DNA of 64,000 bases from NCBI GenBank assembly GCA_003024785.1, contig PUQB01000063.1:186001-250000 (forward strand), read 5' to 3'. This document shows, piece after piece, positions 11,800 to 22,993 of the stretch. Numbering within the stretch: position 1 is the stretch's first letter; the number at the start of each line of letters is the position of its first letter. The position numbers were made by a program, and so were the translations under genes. This stretch comes from Selaginella tamariscina (Eukaryota > Streptophyta > Lycopodiopsida > Selaginellales > Selaginellaceae). The notes under the pieces were generated by a model. It was not told the DNA's origin, did not search any database, and saw only the letters and a program-made list of their open reading frames with translations.

Positions 11800-12548
11800 T
11801 GTCAGAGTTTTAACCCAAAGGGCCAACACGTGGCAACACGTGGCTGCCAGGTGGCCATTTAGCATCATCACCCTGTGTGAGCAACGCTTTGGGTTAACTA
11901 GCTTGATGTGGAGGAGGAGGCTGGAGACAAGCCTCAACCTCTGCCTCTTGGAACGTGCATTCTGACAAAGACCTCCCAGGCATGGATTCGTCAACGTTAA
12001 GGGTAAGCTACCCCGAAGGTGGGACGTACCCCTGGCATCTGAAAGTTAGGGCGGCACAACAGAGGGTTGTGCCTTGACGACACAAGCTAAAGCTTGCACT
12101 GGGAGAAGAGTAACGAGCTCAGTCATGAACCCAGGAACCCTCGCTCCTACATACTACCTTATTTATGTGACAGAGGCCCCCCTTGTTTCCTGTTTACATA
12201 AGTGAGCTAGCACTGAAATCTCATTCCCAGAGGAAATATACTTGGTGAGTTATCCATCGACCCCTAAACCCTAACCTGTCTAAGCATATCCGACATGCCG
12301 AACTCACCAGAACTAGCCATTAACCCAACCGGGAACGGAAAACAAAGGTAAGAGTTTTCTAGATGGAAGTGCTAGTTTTGCCCAAAGTTTCTTGCAAATA
12401 CTTAATGACACCCGGCCGGACCATCACTAGATATCCAAGTGCACTAAGCGGGCCTGTTTCTTCTACATTTAGGGCTTATCAACATAGTACAGTAGGTAAC
12501 AACAGTCAACGTCCAAAGTAAAGAGGAGTCATAATAAAAACTATGACA
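11800..12548 (-). repeat. LTR, family A, short form (749 bp)
   Basis: It matches both ends of the 6290-8047 LTR but lacks the central 1-kb block. The junction is near 11890, where GAGCAACGC passes directly to the AGCTTGATGTGGAGG region. It has TG...CA ends. Confidence 0.8.
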
Positions 12549-14053
12549 CCTTGCCTCCACCAATGTGAGAGCTCAGAATATAAAAATGTGTATATATCCA
12601 TTATTTCAAGAACTCTAACTTATGTACAGGAACGAGTGATCTAGATTGAAACCAATTCAACGGTTATTAAAACCCATTACATTAATAATAATATACACAC
12701 ATGCAGCCATACACATGGATCAGACATGAAGTAATATGCCGATAATTATTTATTAATTATGAATTAAACACACACATATAAAGTATTTACACGTTTATGA
12801 CATGCATTATAGCATAAAAATAACCATATATTATAACATATAGCACTATAGAAACTAGGTGAGTCACTCGTCTCACATGGCCATTTTCATTTTATCCAGC
12901 GGATAATGAAAATGTCCATGTAAGGAGGACCGAACGAAAACTAGCCCGCCAACAATTCATATACAAAGCCATAACAGATATTAATTTGAAAGGGGAGGAA
13001 GGAGAATGCATTTTAAGTGTATGTGTATATGCAGTGTGTCTATTGGAATGTATTCTTTATATTCGTTTGTCTTCCTTTAATTATATTATAGGATTGATTA
13101 GGATTGTTCGTCCGGCTAGTTTTCATTATCCGCCCCCCTCTTTTATCTTACGTGGACACATGTTATTTAATTTTGCATAAAATTTAGTTTTACTTACCAT
13201 AGAATTTAAAATTATTTAATAAATTACTAAACTTAAATATGATGAAATATAGGTAATACATATTTATTTATTGTTAACACGTGTTTACTTAAGCTAATAT
13301 ATACACGTGGAGGCAGTAATTTAAAGCAATTTTAAGTAATTTTAAGAAGCTTACAAGGCATGTATGTACGCAAATACATATACACACATCTTATACACTG
13401 TAATACAACAAAATGTATATGTAATGTAGAGGGCGATAGAGAAGGTGCCGGACATAACTGCTACAAAAGATGGTCATCTCATATGCTTCCATGAGATCGA
13501 GGCCAAAATCCCACTCGTTATTTTGTTGGTAAGTACAGGATGTAGTACATCCGAGATCACCGTACACTGGAACACATAGTAACACGTGGTCAGGTCTGAC
13601 TCTCATAATATTATTGAGGATAGACACGCTCTATGACATAAACCAATGTGGCAGTCGTGCCACCTCGTACATCCACGTAGTAGACTAGAGACACGTATCT
13701 CTGTTACTTAGCCATATATTTTTCATTGTCGCTTGTTTAACAGTGGACTTTACAACATGTTCTTTAATGAGACATCTCCAGGTTAGTTCACATACACATG
13801 TTGGCATTTGTTTATTTCCTATCTCATAGTCTTGAACTTCTCAATGAAATTTTCGATCTAGCTTGATGATTTTTCACACTGCCTCATGAATTTTGATTTG
13901 ACACAGAGGGATTTTTGGATTTTTGGTAGAGGCGGATCAATCTTCAGTGTAAATCATTTAACATGTCACTTAACAATACCTTCCAAACATTTTTGGCATC
14001 TCAATTTCATTCTTAAAGTTATCTTGTTGTGACAACCTTCTTTTTCTAACCTT
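12549..14053. other. intergenic or repeat-derived DNA, no gene seen
   Basis: AT-rich, with a (CA)n tract near 12765-12775. An imperfect hairpin lies at about 12877-12922, where CATGGCCATTTTCATT pairs with AATGAAAATGTCCATG. No supported coding region. Confidence 0.5.
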
Positions 14054-14058
14054 AGGCT

Positions 14059-15411
14059 TGTTGGAGTTCATGCGGAAGCACATATAGATAGAATGGTATA
14101 TTCGATTTTTCTCTCAAATCGTCATAGATATATATATATACAAATGAAAGGTAATAACCCTATGCTATGGATCAATGACATGGCAGATAGAGGATGACAT
14201 ATCATTAATCCTCAACACCTGAGTCATGATCTCTTAAATTAAAAACTAAGGCACTAGTTAATCCCACAAACTAGTTCTAATGGTCGATTGCCTTAGCAAG
14301 TCCACATACTGGACTGCCTCATAGCCCTATCACTAAGGGCTGAACACCACCCCCTCAAAGTGGTACTGCCACTACCTCCAAGTGGCACCTGACACACCCG
14401 TTTGTGTGCCATAAAGGTCGATTGTCAAATCTGGTGCCTGCAACATAAAATATCAAGAAGAAACCTGGTCCAAGTGTGTTTTTGTGGATCTGCCTCTATG
14501 CCCTAACTGTGGATTGCTTCATGCATCTGCAACCTCTGGAGTCCTATGCTCCTCAGCACTACATAGTCACATCCTCGTCCTCATCATCGCTCTCATCGCT
14601 GGCATTTTGGCCAGCGATCTCCATCCTCTTGTTCCAGGATTCAAAGCCTATGCTCTGATACCATGTTGGAGTTTATGTGGAAGCAAATATAGATAGAATG
14701 AATATATAATGGATATTTCTCTCAGATCATCGTAGAGATATATATACATATGAAAGGTCGTGACCCTATGCTATGGATCAATGACATGGCAGACAGATCA
14801 AAGGATGACAGATCATCAATCCTAAATTAGAAACTAAGGCACTAGTTAATCCCACAAACTAGCTCTAATGGTCGATCGCCTTAGCAAGTCCACATACTGG
14901 ACTGCCTCATAGCCGTGTCACTAAGGGCTGAACACCACCCCCTCAAAGTGGTACTGCCACTACCTCCAAGTGGCACCTGATACACCCGTCTGTGTGCCAT
15001 AAAGGTCGATTGCCAAATTTGGTGCATGCAACATAAGAGATCAAGAAGAAACTTGGTCCAAGTGTGTTTTTATGGATCTGCCTCTATGCCCTAACTATGG
15101 ATTGCTTCATGCATCTGCGACCTTTGGAGTCCTATGCTCCTTAGCACTGCACAACCACATCCTCGTCCTCATCATCGCTCTCATCGCTGGCATCTTGGCC
15201 AGCGATCTCCATCCTCTTGTCCCAAGATTCAGAGCCTATGCTCTAATACCATGTTGGAGTTTATGCGGAAGCGAATATAAATAAAATGGATATATAATGG
15301 ATATTTCTCTCAGATCATCATAGAGATATATATACAGATGAAAGGTCATAACTCTATGCTATGGATCAATGACATGGCAGACAGAGGATGACATATCATC
15401 AATCCTCAACA
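14059..15411 (-). mobile_element. tandem TRIM retrotransposon (LTR-int-LTR-int-LTR)
   Basis: Three copies of a short LTR of about 160 bp (14059-14217, 14664-14823, 15252-15411) alternate with two noncoding internal segments. The LTR ends are TGTTG...CAACA. Perfect 5-bp target duplications AGGCT flank the whole block (14054-14058 and 15412-15416). Minus-strand primer sites abut the middle and right LTRs: TGGTATCAGAGC, the canonical sequence, at 14652-14663 and TGGTATTAGAGC at 15240-15251. Size, lack of coding and structure fit a terminal-repeat retrotransposon in miniature. The middle LTR has lost its CAACA end together with the adjoining tract. The small frames near 14484 and 15072 are parallel only because the DNA is duplicated. 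Confidence 0.88.
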
Positions 15412-15416
15412 AGGCT

Positions 15417-17059
15417 ACTTCTCATACACACTTGGATCTTTGTTGCCCTTATGGAGTGTTTATAAAGTTTTATCTTCAATTGTGCCATTGTGTTGTCATC
15501 TTGAGTTTCTAGATAAGATTATGCAACACCAATAACTTTCTCCATCTCTTAATTATTGAAAATCACAAAAAAATCCTGTAAAAAACAAAACATAATTAAA
15601 AATAAATGATGATATTAAATTGAAACAAATTGTAATACAATCAATAAGAATGAAATTTTTTCTTCTACTCCTTTCCAAGGACAATGAAAAACATTGATCA
15701 AGAGCACACATTAAGCAGAAGAAATAGAAGTACAATAGAAAAAACTTAAGGTAGGTTTAGGGAATTAAAAGAGATAAATAAATCATAAAGATTCTTAAGA
15801 CATCCATTTAAACTTACTAGATAAAATGGAAAACAAAAGTGTTAAATCCATAAATCAAGATTCAAATAAAAATCATTGAAATTGCAAATCATGCTTTGAA
15901 CTTTAAAATAAAAGGAAGAAGACACATTAATAGAAAAACTTAAGGAAAAAAAAGATAACAAAAAACTAAAATTTAAAATGTTAAACATATATTTACATTT
16001 GAAATTGAGAATGTGATTTACATTTAAATTAACAAACGTTTAAGATTTAGATATGAGTTTGTCATATTTTTAACATTGAACAACGAATAATATTTATTAC
16101 GTTTTCTTGTTTGAAAACAAAAAAACAGCCAAATTTGGATTCAAAACAATGAACTTTACTAATTATAGTTTTAATGTTTGAAAATAATAAACAACTTATT
16201 AATTTGAATTCTGAAAATAAAGGGAAAAGTCAACTAGTTAAAACTAAATTCAATTAAGAGTACTCAAGCTTGAGTACTCTTAATAACACAAATTACAATG
16301 TGATTTTGTTATTAAATTATTAATATATGTAACAAAATGTTAAGGAAGATTTTTTTTTGCGAATTACATAGTAGATTATAAATTCAACTTCACTTTCAAT
16401 TCTTTTTAAACATAAACCATTTTTTCTTGCACATCAATAGATATGATCTCTGTGAAAACAAAAAAGAATATTTTTTCTTTAATTGAAAAATATATCGTAA
16501 GAGAGCTTCATGTGAATAATTGTATTTATTATCTTATACAAAGAGATTAAAAACAATCACAGAATCAAACATGAAAAACTCTCAACTTAAATGGTTATTT
16601 CTATGGACAACAATGATGTCATTGTGTTGTACCATGAGTACACATCCAATTGAATTGCCAAATTTAAGTCACGATCGAGAGTTCAACCTGCACCAAAGAG
16701 GAACTAGTTAGTCTCTCAAGAGAATAAACATTATCTCTTATTCTAGTTAGGAACTAAGAAACATATCTAACATGTTTCCTTTGCAAGAAACATGGCAACT
16801 AATGGTGAGTATCCCATGGAGTAAAAGGGATGAACCCATAAAGTCCAACAATGGATTATCTAACCACTCACAAGCCAAGCTCACATAAGGCCTAAGGCTT
16901 GAGTTAATACTCATGTTGTCCCACACTGAATGTTACACATTGGGTTGAAAGGTCAAATATGTGATAAGTATAGTTGGGAATGAGGGTTTGAATAAGCAAT
17001 TGCTTAAGGATTAATAAAATAACCTAAGTAAACATGTTTCTAAAAGAATAATATTACTT
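15417..17059. other. AT-rich DNA, no gene seen
   Basis: Very A/T-rich with oligo-A runs and no supported reading frame. It holds a 32-bp perfect palindrome at 16253-16284. From about 16700 it resembles repeat DNA that was later split by the chromovirus insertion at 17065. Confidence 0.5.
16253..16284. repeat. 32-bp perfect palindrome
   Basis: The left arm ATTAAGAGTACTCAAG is followed with no spacer by its exact reverse complement. It could extrude as a cruciform or be the footprint of a small element. Confidence 0.9.
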
Positions 17060-17101
17060 TGGGTTGTCACGACCCGATATAAGATGCAGGATACGGGTTA
17101 T

Positions 17102-17244
17102 AGGATATACCTACAGGATATTCCTACAAGATATACCTACAGAATATTCCTATAGGATATGCCTATAGGATATACCTACAAGATATGCCTGCAGGATATT
17201 CCTACAGGATATACCTATAGGATATTCCTATAGGATATGCCTAA
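17102..17244. repeat. 13-bp minisatellite in the 5' LTR, 11 units
   Basis: Eleven head-to-tail 13-mers of the form AGGATATACCTAC or AGGATATTCCTAT run in perfect register. Each unit is nearly its own reverse complement. Confidence 0.93.
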
Positions 17245-17314
17245 AGGATAAGGGTCATTATTTTTAGCTCATGACCAAATTAGACTCATGACCAAATTAG
17301 CTTGGAGTTGTGAG

Positions 17315-17321
17315 TATAAAA
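17315..17321 (+). promoter_or_regulatory. LTR TATA box
   Basis: TATAAAA lies downstream of the 13-bp array. The same box occurs at 22763-22769 in the 3' LTR within conserved sequence (GTTGTGAGTATAAAAGCTCC). It probably marks the element promoter. Confidence 0.6.
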
Positions 17322-17621
17322 GCTCCGACCTAATTGTTGTACAATCAGTTACTATTAACGCCAGTCTTTCTATAATCAATCTTGTCTTGTCTTGCTCCTT
17401 GCTTCTTGCTCTTGTCTCATTCTTGGTTCCTAGTTCCTATCCTGCTCCTTGTCTTGCTTCTGAGTCAAGCTTCCTTGTTCTCAGAATCCTGCTCACTTCG
17501 TTGTTCCAAGATCGTGGCTTGACAGTTTGATAGTAACTACTTTCATAACTTTCCGATTTTCAGCTACTTTTTTTTCCTTGATTCTTCTCCTTCGTTTTCC
17601 TCCTTTTTTCTTTCATAGATC

Positions 17622-18521
17622 ATGATTTTGAGCAATTTCAACGCGAACACCAAATATTGCTTCATGAGCTGGCCACTTTGCGCCAAGTGGTCACAGATTT
17701 ACAAGGTTCCACCAAAGCGGTGCATGCAGCTGTTGTGCATCCTCCAAGGCTATTGCGCAGGCTCTCTCTCAAGCATCCGTGGTATCCTCTCCATCGAACA
17801 CTTCTTCAGAATCAAAAATCAGCATGCCGAAAAAGTTCAATGGCAATCATGCCGATTTCCAAGGGTTCCTGAATCAGATCAGGCTTTTGATCTCCACGGG
17901 CTTGGGTTGCCCTTTGCTGGAGCGTGATGACCCATTGGTGGAAGACTTTGAAGGTTTCGTGGCTACCTTTAAAGCTTGCTTTGGAGATTCCGATAAGTAC
18001 CGTTCCGCATGCATGAAGTTATGAAAGCTCACACAAGGATTTCGACCAACTTCCGTCAATGCATCCGAATTTCAGCAACTTTACATGAACATTCCATGGG
18101 ACGAGATTGCATTGATTGAACACTTCCATTTTGGGTTGAGGGATGACGTGAAGGACCTTCTCCTTACGTTACCGGATGCCAAACATTAGCGGAGATCATG
18201 CAACAGGCCGTTCACTGCGACAACCGCTTGTTCGAGCGTTGTTAGGAAAAATCCTGTCAGCAGTTCCTTCAAACCAATCCTGTAGCTATGGTACATACTC
18301 CTACAACACTTTCTGGAGTAGTTCCTATGGAGGTTGAGAAATACAAGCGTGGCTCACTTTCCGCTGCTGAGAAACAACGTCGCCGCAATGAGAATCTATG
18401 TTTGTATTGTGGTGAAACAGGACACAAGGCGGCGGAATGTCATATTAAAGCCAGGAAGTTCAAGACGCGTGAAGTTGAAGTTGAAGTTCAGTCGGAAAAC
18501 TTCAATGTTTACTTCGTCTAG
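17622..18521 (+). pseudogene. gag of the chromovirus with CCHC zinc knuckle
   Basis: Fragments in several frames. MPKKFNGNHADFQGFLNQIR and then PLLERDDPLVEDFEGF are typical of Ty3/gypsy capsid proteins, and a stretch between them seems to be missing. The nucleocapsid part at 18288-18521 contains CLYCGETGHKAAEC, a CX2CX4HX4C knuckle that would bind the element RNA. Frame breaks near 17870, 18024 and 18240 prevent a full gag. Confidence 0.75.
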
Positions 18522-18532
18522 GAGCCACGAAG

Positions 18533-18985
18533 TTGGACATAGGTGCATGCTCCATTGGTGCTGCTCATAACATTCCATCACTCAAGTTTCATGTATACAT
18601 TCATCTTAATAATCGAGAGTTCAAGGAGTTTGCCCTATTAGACACTAGTGCAAATGCATGCTTCATGGATGACACTTTTGCAACTCAACATAGCATTCCG
18701 GTGGTGAAGTTGAAGCGTGCAATTCCTATAGAGGTGGCCGATGGTCGTCTGATTGCTTCTGACGTAGTTACCCATGCTACTAAACCTCTCTCTTGCAGTC
18801 ATGGCGCATTCAACTGTTTGATTTCCTTTAACTTGATCAAGACTTGGTCGATTCCATCATTTTGGGCATGCCATGGTTTGTTGTTACAAATCCTCAGATC
18901 GACTGGAAGTCTAGGATGCTCACATTTTCCTCTCTGGCAACCAGGATCAATCCTGTACCTTCCTGTGTGCAGGATACATCCTTAA
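18533..18985 (+). pseudogene. protease of the chromovirus
   Basis: EFKEFALLDTSANACFMDD is the retropepsin active-site region with D-T-S-A in place of D-S/T-G-A. The end of the fold, DSIILGMPWFVVTNPQIDW, lies in a shifted frame at about 18844-18905. A Pro/Ser-rich linker follows to about 19460, with a repeated PPRQD/PPQQD motif and an in-frame stop near 19252. Confidence 0.7.
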
Positions 18986-19609
18986 TGTCTGAGGTAGTAC
19001 AAGCTACAGAATTGACCGTGCCTGTTGTTGTATCAGTGTTGAAGACTCCTCCTCGACAAGATTCACCTCATGTCAGTTCCTCAGCACATCTGCAAGCTCT
19101 CTCCACACTTGTAAGTTCGCGGATTTCTATACAGGGTTCTTCCAATCCTGTATCAGTGTCAAAGGTTCCTCCTCAACAGGATCCACCTCCTATTGGTTCG
19201 TTAGCACACTCACAGGCTCTCCTCACTCCTGTGCATCCACGGACTTTTGTATAGGATTCTTCCAATCCTGTACACTTGTCAATATCCACACATGTTTCTC
19301 CCAATCCTGCCTCTTTTCATTACTCTTCTTATGTTCCACCCTCAAAGATCTTTCCTCTTTTTCAAGCATAGCTCCCTCCTTCTCCTATCCGAGTTCTTAC
19401 CACTACCATGCATGAACTTGCCACTGATTTTGCTCCTTTTCATCTTTTTGCCTTCCAAGTAACTCCTACATCCTCTTCTACCTTTCCTGTATCTGACTCC
19501 CCTGTTTCCTTCTCTTGTTCCTTTTTCTCCTCCTCCTTCTTCCCTGCCATCCAAGTATCACTCTTTTTAAAACGTTTTTGACAAGCACAAGGCTGCAGTT
19601 CTTCCTGTT

Positions 19610-20755
19610 CATAGGTCCTACAACTGTCCTATCGATCTTGTGGAAGGAAGACTCCACCGTTCGGACCGATTTATGCATTGTCACCTACAGAATTGGAGGT
19701 TCTTCGTTAGTACATCGAGGAAAACTTGGCATCCGGCTTCATTTGTCACTCAAAGTCCCTTGCAGGAGCACCTATCTTCTTTGTCAAGAAGAAAGATGGG
19801 AGTTTACGTTTGGTTGTGGACTATAAAGGTTTGAATCAAGTCACCATTCGGAACCGGTACCTGTTGTCATTGATCCTGGAACTTCTCGATTGGCTGCAAT
19901 GAGCAAAGGTGTTCATGAAGATCAATTTACGAGGGGCTTACAATCTTGTACGGATTCATCCAGGCGATGAGTGGAAGACTGCCTTTTGTACAAGGTATGG
20001 ACACTTCGAGTACACGGTGATGCCTTTCGGACTTACCAATGCCCCAGTCGTGTTCCAACACATGGTGAACGACATCTTTCGTGACTTCTTGGACCAGTTT
20101 GTGGTAATTTACCTCGATAACATTTTGATTTTCTCCAAAGACCAGGCGGCTCATGACAAGCATGTACGATTAGTCCTACAGAAGCTTCGCGAGCATGGCC
20201 TGTATGCAAAGTTGGAAAAGTGTTTCTTCGACAGGGATACTGTGAAGTTCTTGGGCTACATCGTCTCTCCTGTTGGCGTTTTCATGGACATGCACAAGGT
20301 GAAGACTATCGCGGAGTGGGAGGGGCCCAAGTCCGTATGAGACGTACAATGTTTCCTTGGCTTTGCAAATTTCTATAGGCGTTTCATACAGGACTTTTCC
20401 AAGCATGTACTTCCATTCACGGAACTCACCAAGTGCACAGGAGTGTTCTCTTGGTCTGACAAGGCGGAACATGCATTCACAACACTCAAGGACGCCTTCA
20501 CAACAGCTCCAATTTTAGCACATCCTGATCCTTTTCGTCTCTTCTTCGTTGAAGCAGATGCATCTAATTTTGCAATAGGATCTGTTCTATCACAAGTTGG
20601 AGAAGACAAGTTGCTTCATCTTGTAGCTTTTCACTCTCGTAAGTTCCTTTCGGCAAAGATCAATTACGAGATTCATGACAAGGAACTCAAGGCCATTGTG
20701 GATTCGTTCGAGGAGTGGCAACATTTCCTGAAAAGTGCTACGCATCCTGTATAAG
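19610..20755 (+). pseudogene. reverse transcriptase and RNase H of the chromovirus
   Basis: The best part, 19909-20340, reads KINLRGAYNLVRIHPGDEWK, MPFGLTNAPVVFQHMVNDIF and VVIYLDNILIFSK. The polymerase motif YxDD is YLDN, a catalytic loss. A stop follows at 20338-20340, and then DVQCFLGFANFYRRFI and the RNase H region FFVEADASNFAIGSVLSQ, ELKAIVDSFEEWQHFL. The N-terminal RT part (19610-19900) is frameshifted. Confidence 0.85.
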
Positions 20756-20879
20756 TTCTTACGGATCACAAGAACCTAGAGTATTTTCAAACAGCTCGAG
20801 TTCTCAGTTGGCAACATGCTAGGTGAGCAGAGTTCCTATCACGTTTTAATTTTGTCATCATCTACAGGCCTAGTTTTCG

Positions 20880-22100
20880 AAATGGCAAGGTGGATGCATT
20901 GTCTAGGCGCTCTTACCTTGCACCGACCCTGGGCGATCCTGCATATGACTGTCAAAAGCAAGTGTTGTTGGGTCTTGATCGACTTCGGCTTGCAGCACTA
21001 CAAGTTCATCAGGCTCCAGCAGATTCCACACTCCTACAGGACATCCATTTGCAGTTGGCTATAGACGACTTGGTAAGGAATGTGTTTTCACACATTAGTC
21101 CTGACATCGCAAGTTCCTCTTCCTCTAGTTCCCGTACAGACTATAAGTTGTTTGCCATACATGACGGACTCCTATACTGAGAAGGTCTCTTGTATGTTCC
21201 TGTTGGTGTTTGCAGGACTCGTGTGGTACAAAATTGTCATGATACCCCGGCTACAGGACATTTTGGTGTGGCCAAGACAGTTGCCCTACAATAGGTCGAA
21301 GATGCCTCGTCACGCGCCCTCTGGTCTTCTTCATCCTCTTCTTGTTCCTTCTGCTCCTTGGAGATCCATTTCTATGGATTTCCTCACAGATCTTCCTCCT
21401 TCTCATGTATTTGATGTAGTTCTTGTGGTGGTTGATCGTTTCACCAAACAAGCTCATTTCTTATCATGTCACAAGACTATTATAGGCCAGACAACCATTG
21501 AGTTGGTGATCTGCGAAGTATTCCGACACCATGATTTTCCTGAGAGCATTGTTTCTGATCGAGGCCCACAATTCATGTCCAAGTTTTGACGAGAACTTCT
21601 CCGGAGTCTACAGGTTAAAGTGGACCTTTCTTCAGGATACCATCCACAAACTGATGGGCAGTCAAAACGCACGATTTAGACTTTGGAGCAATATCTTCGC
21701 TGCTTCATCAATTACCAACAGGATAACTAGTTGGACCTTCTTCCAATAGTAGAGTTTGCCTACAACAACTCCGTTCATGCATCTACAGGCCAGACACCTT
21801 TCTTTGCTCTTACATGCTACGATCCACGTTTTGACTTTGCTCCTCCTGCTTCTCCTTCTTCCGCTCCTGCAGTACAAGATCGTCTCCAACATCTTCGTCA
21901 GGTACATGAGGATCTTCAGGTTCATCTTCAGCAGGCACAGGAATGGTACAAGCATCATGCTAATGCTCATCGTCAACCGACACCTGCATACAAGATTGGT
22001 GATCTCGTGTGGCTTCTTCGTCGGCATATTCGCACCAACAGGCCTTCTTTTAAGTTGGATTTTCAACAATTGGTCCTTATAGGATTGCGGCTGAGGTCAA
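20880..22100 (+). pseudogene. integrase of the chromovirus
   Basis: DALSRR marks the RNase H/integrase junction. Next come HDTPATGHFGVAKT (zinc finger), WRSISMDFLTDLPPS, VVVDRFTKQAHF and DRGPQFMSKF, which carry the first two acidic catalytic residues, then GYHPQTDGQSKRT and LLPIVEFAYNNSVHASTGQT. At least four in-frame stops or shifts (near 21179, 21293, 21589 and 21680) inactivate it. Confidence 0.85.
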
Positions 22101-22134
22101 TCCTGTAGCTTTCCGACTCAAGTTACCATCTACG

Positions 22135-22440
22135 GTGAAACTTCATCCTGTGTTTCATACTTCTTTGTTGGAGCCGTATCATCCTTCTTCTCTTCCTGGT
22201 CGTGCTTTTCCTCCCCCTCCTGTGGTCATTGACGGTGAACCTGAGTACGAAGTTGTAGCCATCCTTGATTCTCGTCTTCATCACTGCCAAATTCAATACT
22301 TGGTGGATTGGAAAGGTTATTTGCTTACCGATCGCACTTGAGAACCTGCATCCAACTTACTCCATGCTTCTTTTAAAGTTGCTGCTTTCCATCGGCGTTA
22401 TCCTACTAAACCAAGTCCCAAGACTCGTGGAACTTGTCCT
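22135..22440 (+). pseudogene. chromodomain at the integrase C-terminus
   Basis: KLHPVFHTSLLEPYHPSS is the usual junction. It is followed by EPEYEVVAILDSRLHHCQIQ and YLVDWKGYL, and after a stop at 22339-22341 by EPASNLLHASFKVAAFHRRY. The aromatic residues Y, W and Y expected for histone-tail binding are visible. This identifies the element as a chromovirus. Confidence 0.82.
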
Positions 22441-22441
22441 T

Positions 22442-22454
22442 AAGGAGGAGGTGC
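22442..22454 (+). promoter_or_regulatory. polypurine tract of the chromovirus
   Basis: AAGGAGGAGGTGC abuts the 3' LTR start TGTCAC and primes plus-strand DNA synthesis. Confidence 0.7.
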
Positions 22455-22988
22455 TGTCACGACCCGATACAGGATGCAGGATACAGGATACAGGATACAG
22501 GTTACATGATATACCTATAGAATATACCTACAAAATATGCATGTAGGATATACCTACAGGATATGCCTGTAGGATATTCCTACATGATATACCTACAGAA
22601 TATTCTTATAGGATATACCTATAGGATATGCCTGCAGGATATTGATATACCTAAAGGATATTCCTATAGGATATACTACAAGATATGCCTAGAGGATAAG
22701 GGTCACTATTTTTAGCTCATGACCAGATTAGACTCATGACCAGATTAGCTTGGAGTTGTGAGTATAAAAGCTCCGACCTAATTGTTGTACAATCAGTTAC
22801 TATCAACACCAGTCTTTCTATAATCAATCTTGTTTTATCTTGTTCTTGTCTTGTCTTGCTCCTTGCCTCCTGCTCTTGTCTTATTCCTGATTCTTAGTTT
22901 CTGTCCTGCTCCCTGTTTTACTTTTGAGTTAAGCTTCCTTGTTATCGGAATCCTGCTCATTTCCTTGTTCCTGGATCGTGGCTTGACA
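22455..22988 (+). repeat. 3' LTR of the chromovirus
   Basis: 534 bp, same ends as the 5' LTR. The 13-bp array here (22506-22693) has about 14 units with several indels. It is followed by the same TATA box and a C/T-rich segment full of CTTG motifs. Confidence 0.93.
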
Positions 22989-22993
22989 TGGGT

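Larger units (their letters stand above)
6290..12548 (-). mobile_element. LARD-like LTR retrotransposon without coding capacity
   Basis: Two related LTRs (6290-8047 and 11800-12548) bracket 3752 bp. On the minus strand the order is 5' LTR (right copy), primer-binding site TGGTATCGGAGC (11786-11797), internal region, polypurine tract (8048-8062), 3' LTR (left copy). The internal region has no frame longer than about 80 residues and no gag or pol motif. This fits a large retrotransposon derivative that would depend on proteins from another element. Target duplications do not match, which fits the left LTR being shared with the adjacent gypsy element. Confidence 0.7.
17065..17524 (+). repeat. 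5' LTR of the chromovirus
   Basis: 460 bp, beginning TGTCACGACCCGATA and ending TCGTGGCTTGACA. It contains an 11-unit 13-bp array and a TATA box. It is shorter than the 3' LTR, mainly because of repeat-number difference. Confidence 0.93.
17065..22988 (+). mobile_element. complete but decayed Ty3/gypsy chromovirus
   Basis: It has LTRs at 17065-17524 and 22455-22988 with TGTCAC...TTGACA ends, identical 5-bp target duplications TGGGT (17060-17064 and 22989-22993), and a polypurine tract AAGGAGGAGGTGC before the 3' LTR. The interior encodes gag with a CCHC knuckle, protease, RT, RNase H, integrase and a C-terminal chromodomain, all on the plus strand. Many stops, frameshifts and catalytic changes mean it cannot move on its own. 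No clear primer-binding site follows the 5' LTR. The chromodomain would have steered integration to particular histone marks. Confidence 0.93.

Noticed and set aside
14484-15284. Two parallel 70-residue frames (MDLPLCPN...) that look like a conserved duplicated gene
   Set aside because: They lie in the duplicated TRIM interior; similarity follows from DNA duplication and the frame is on the opposite strand to the element's primer site.
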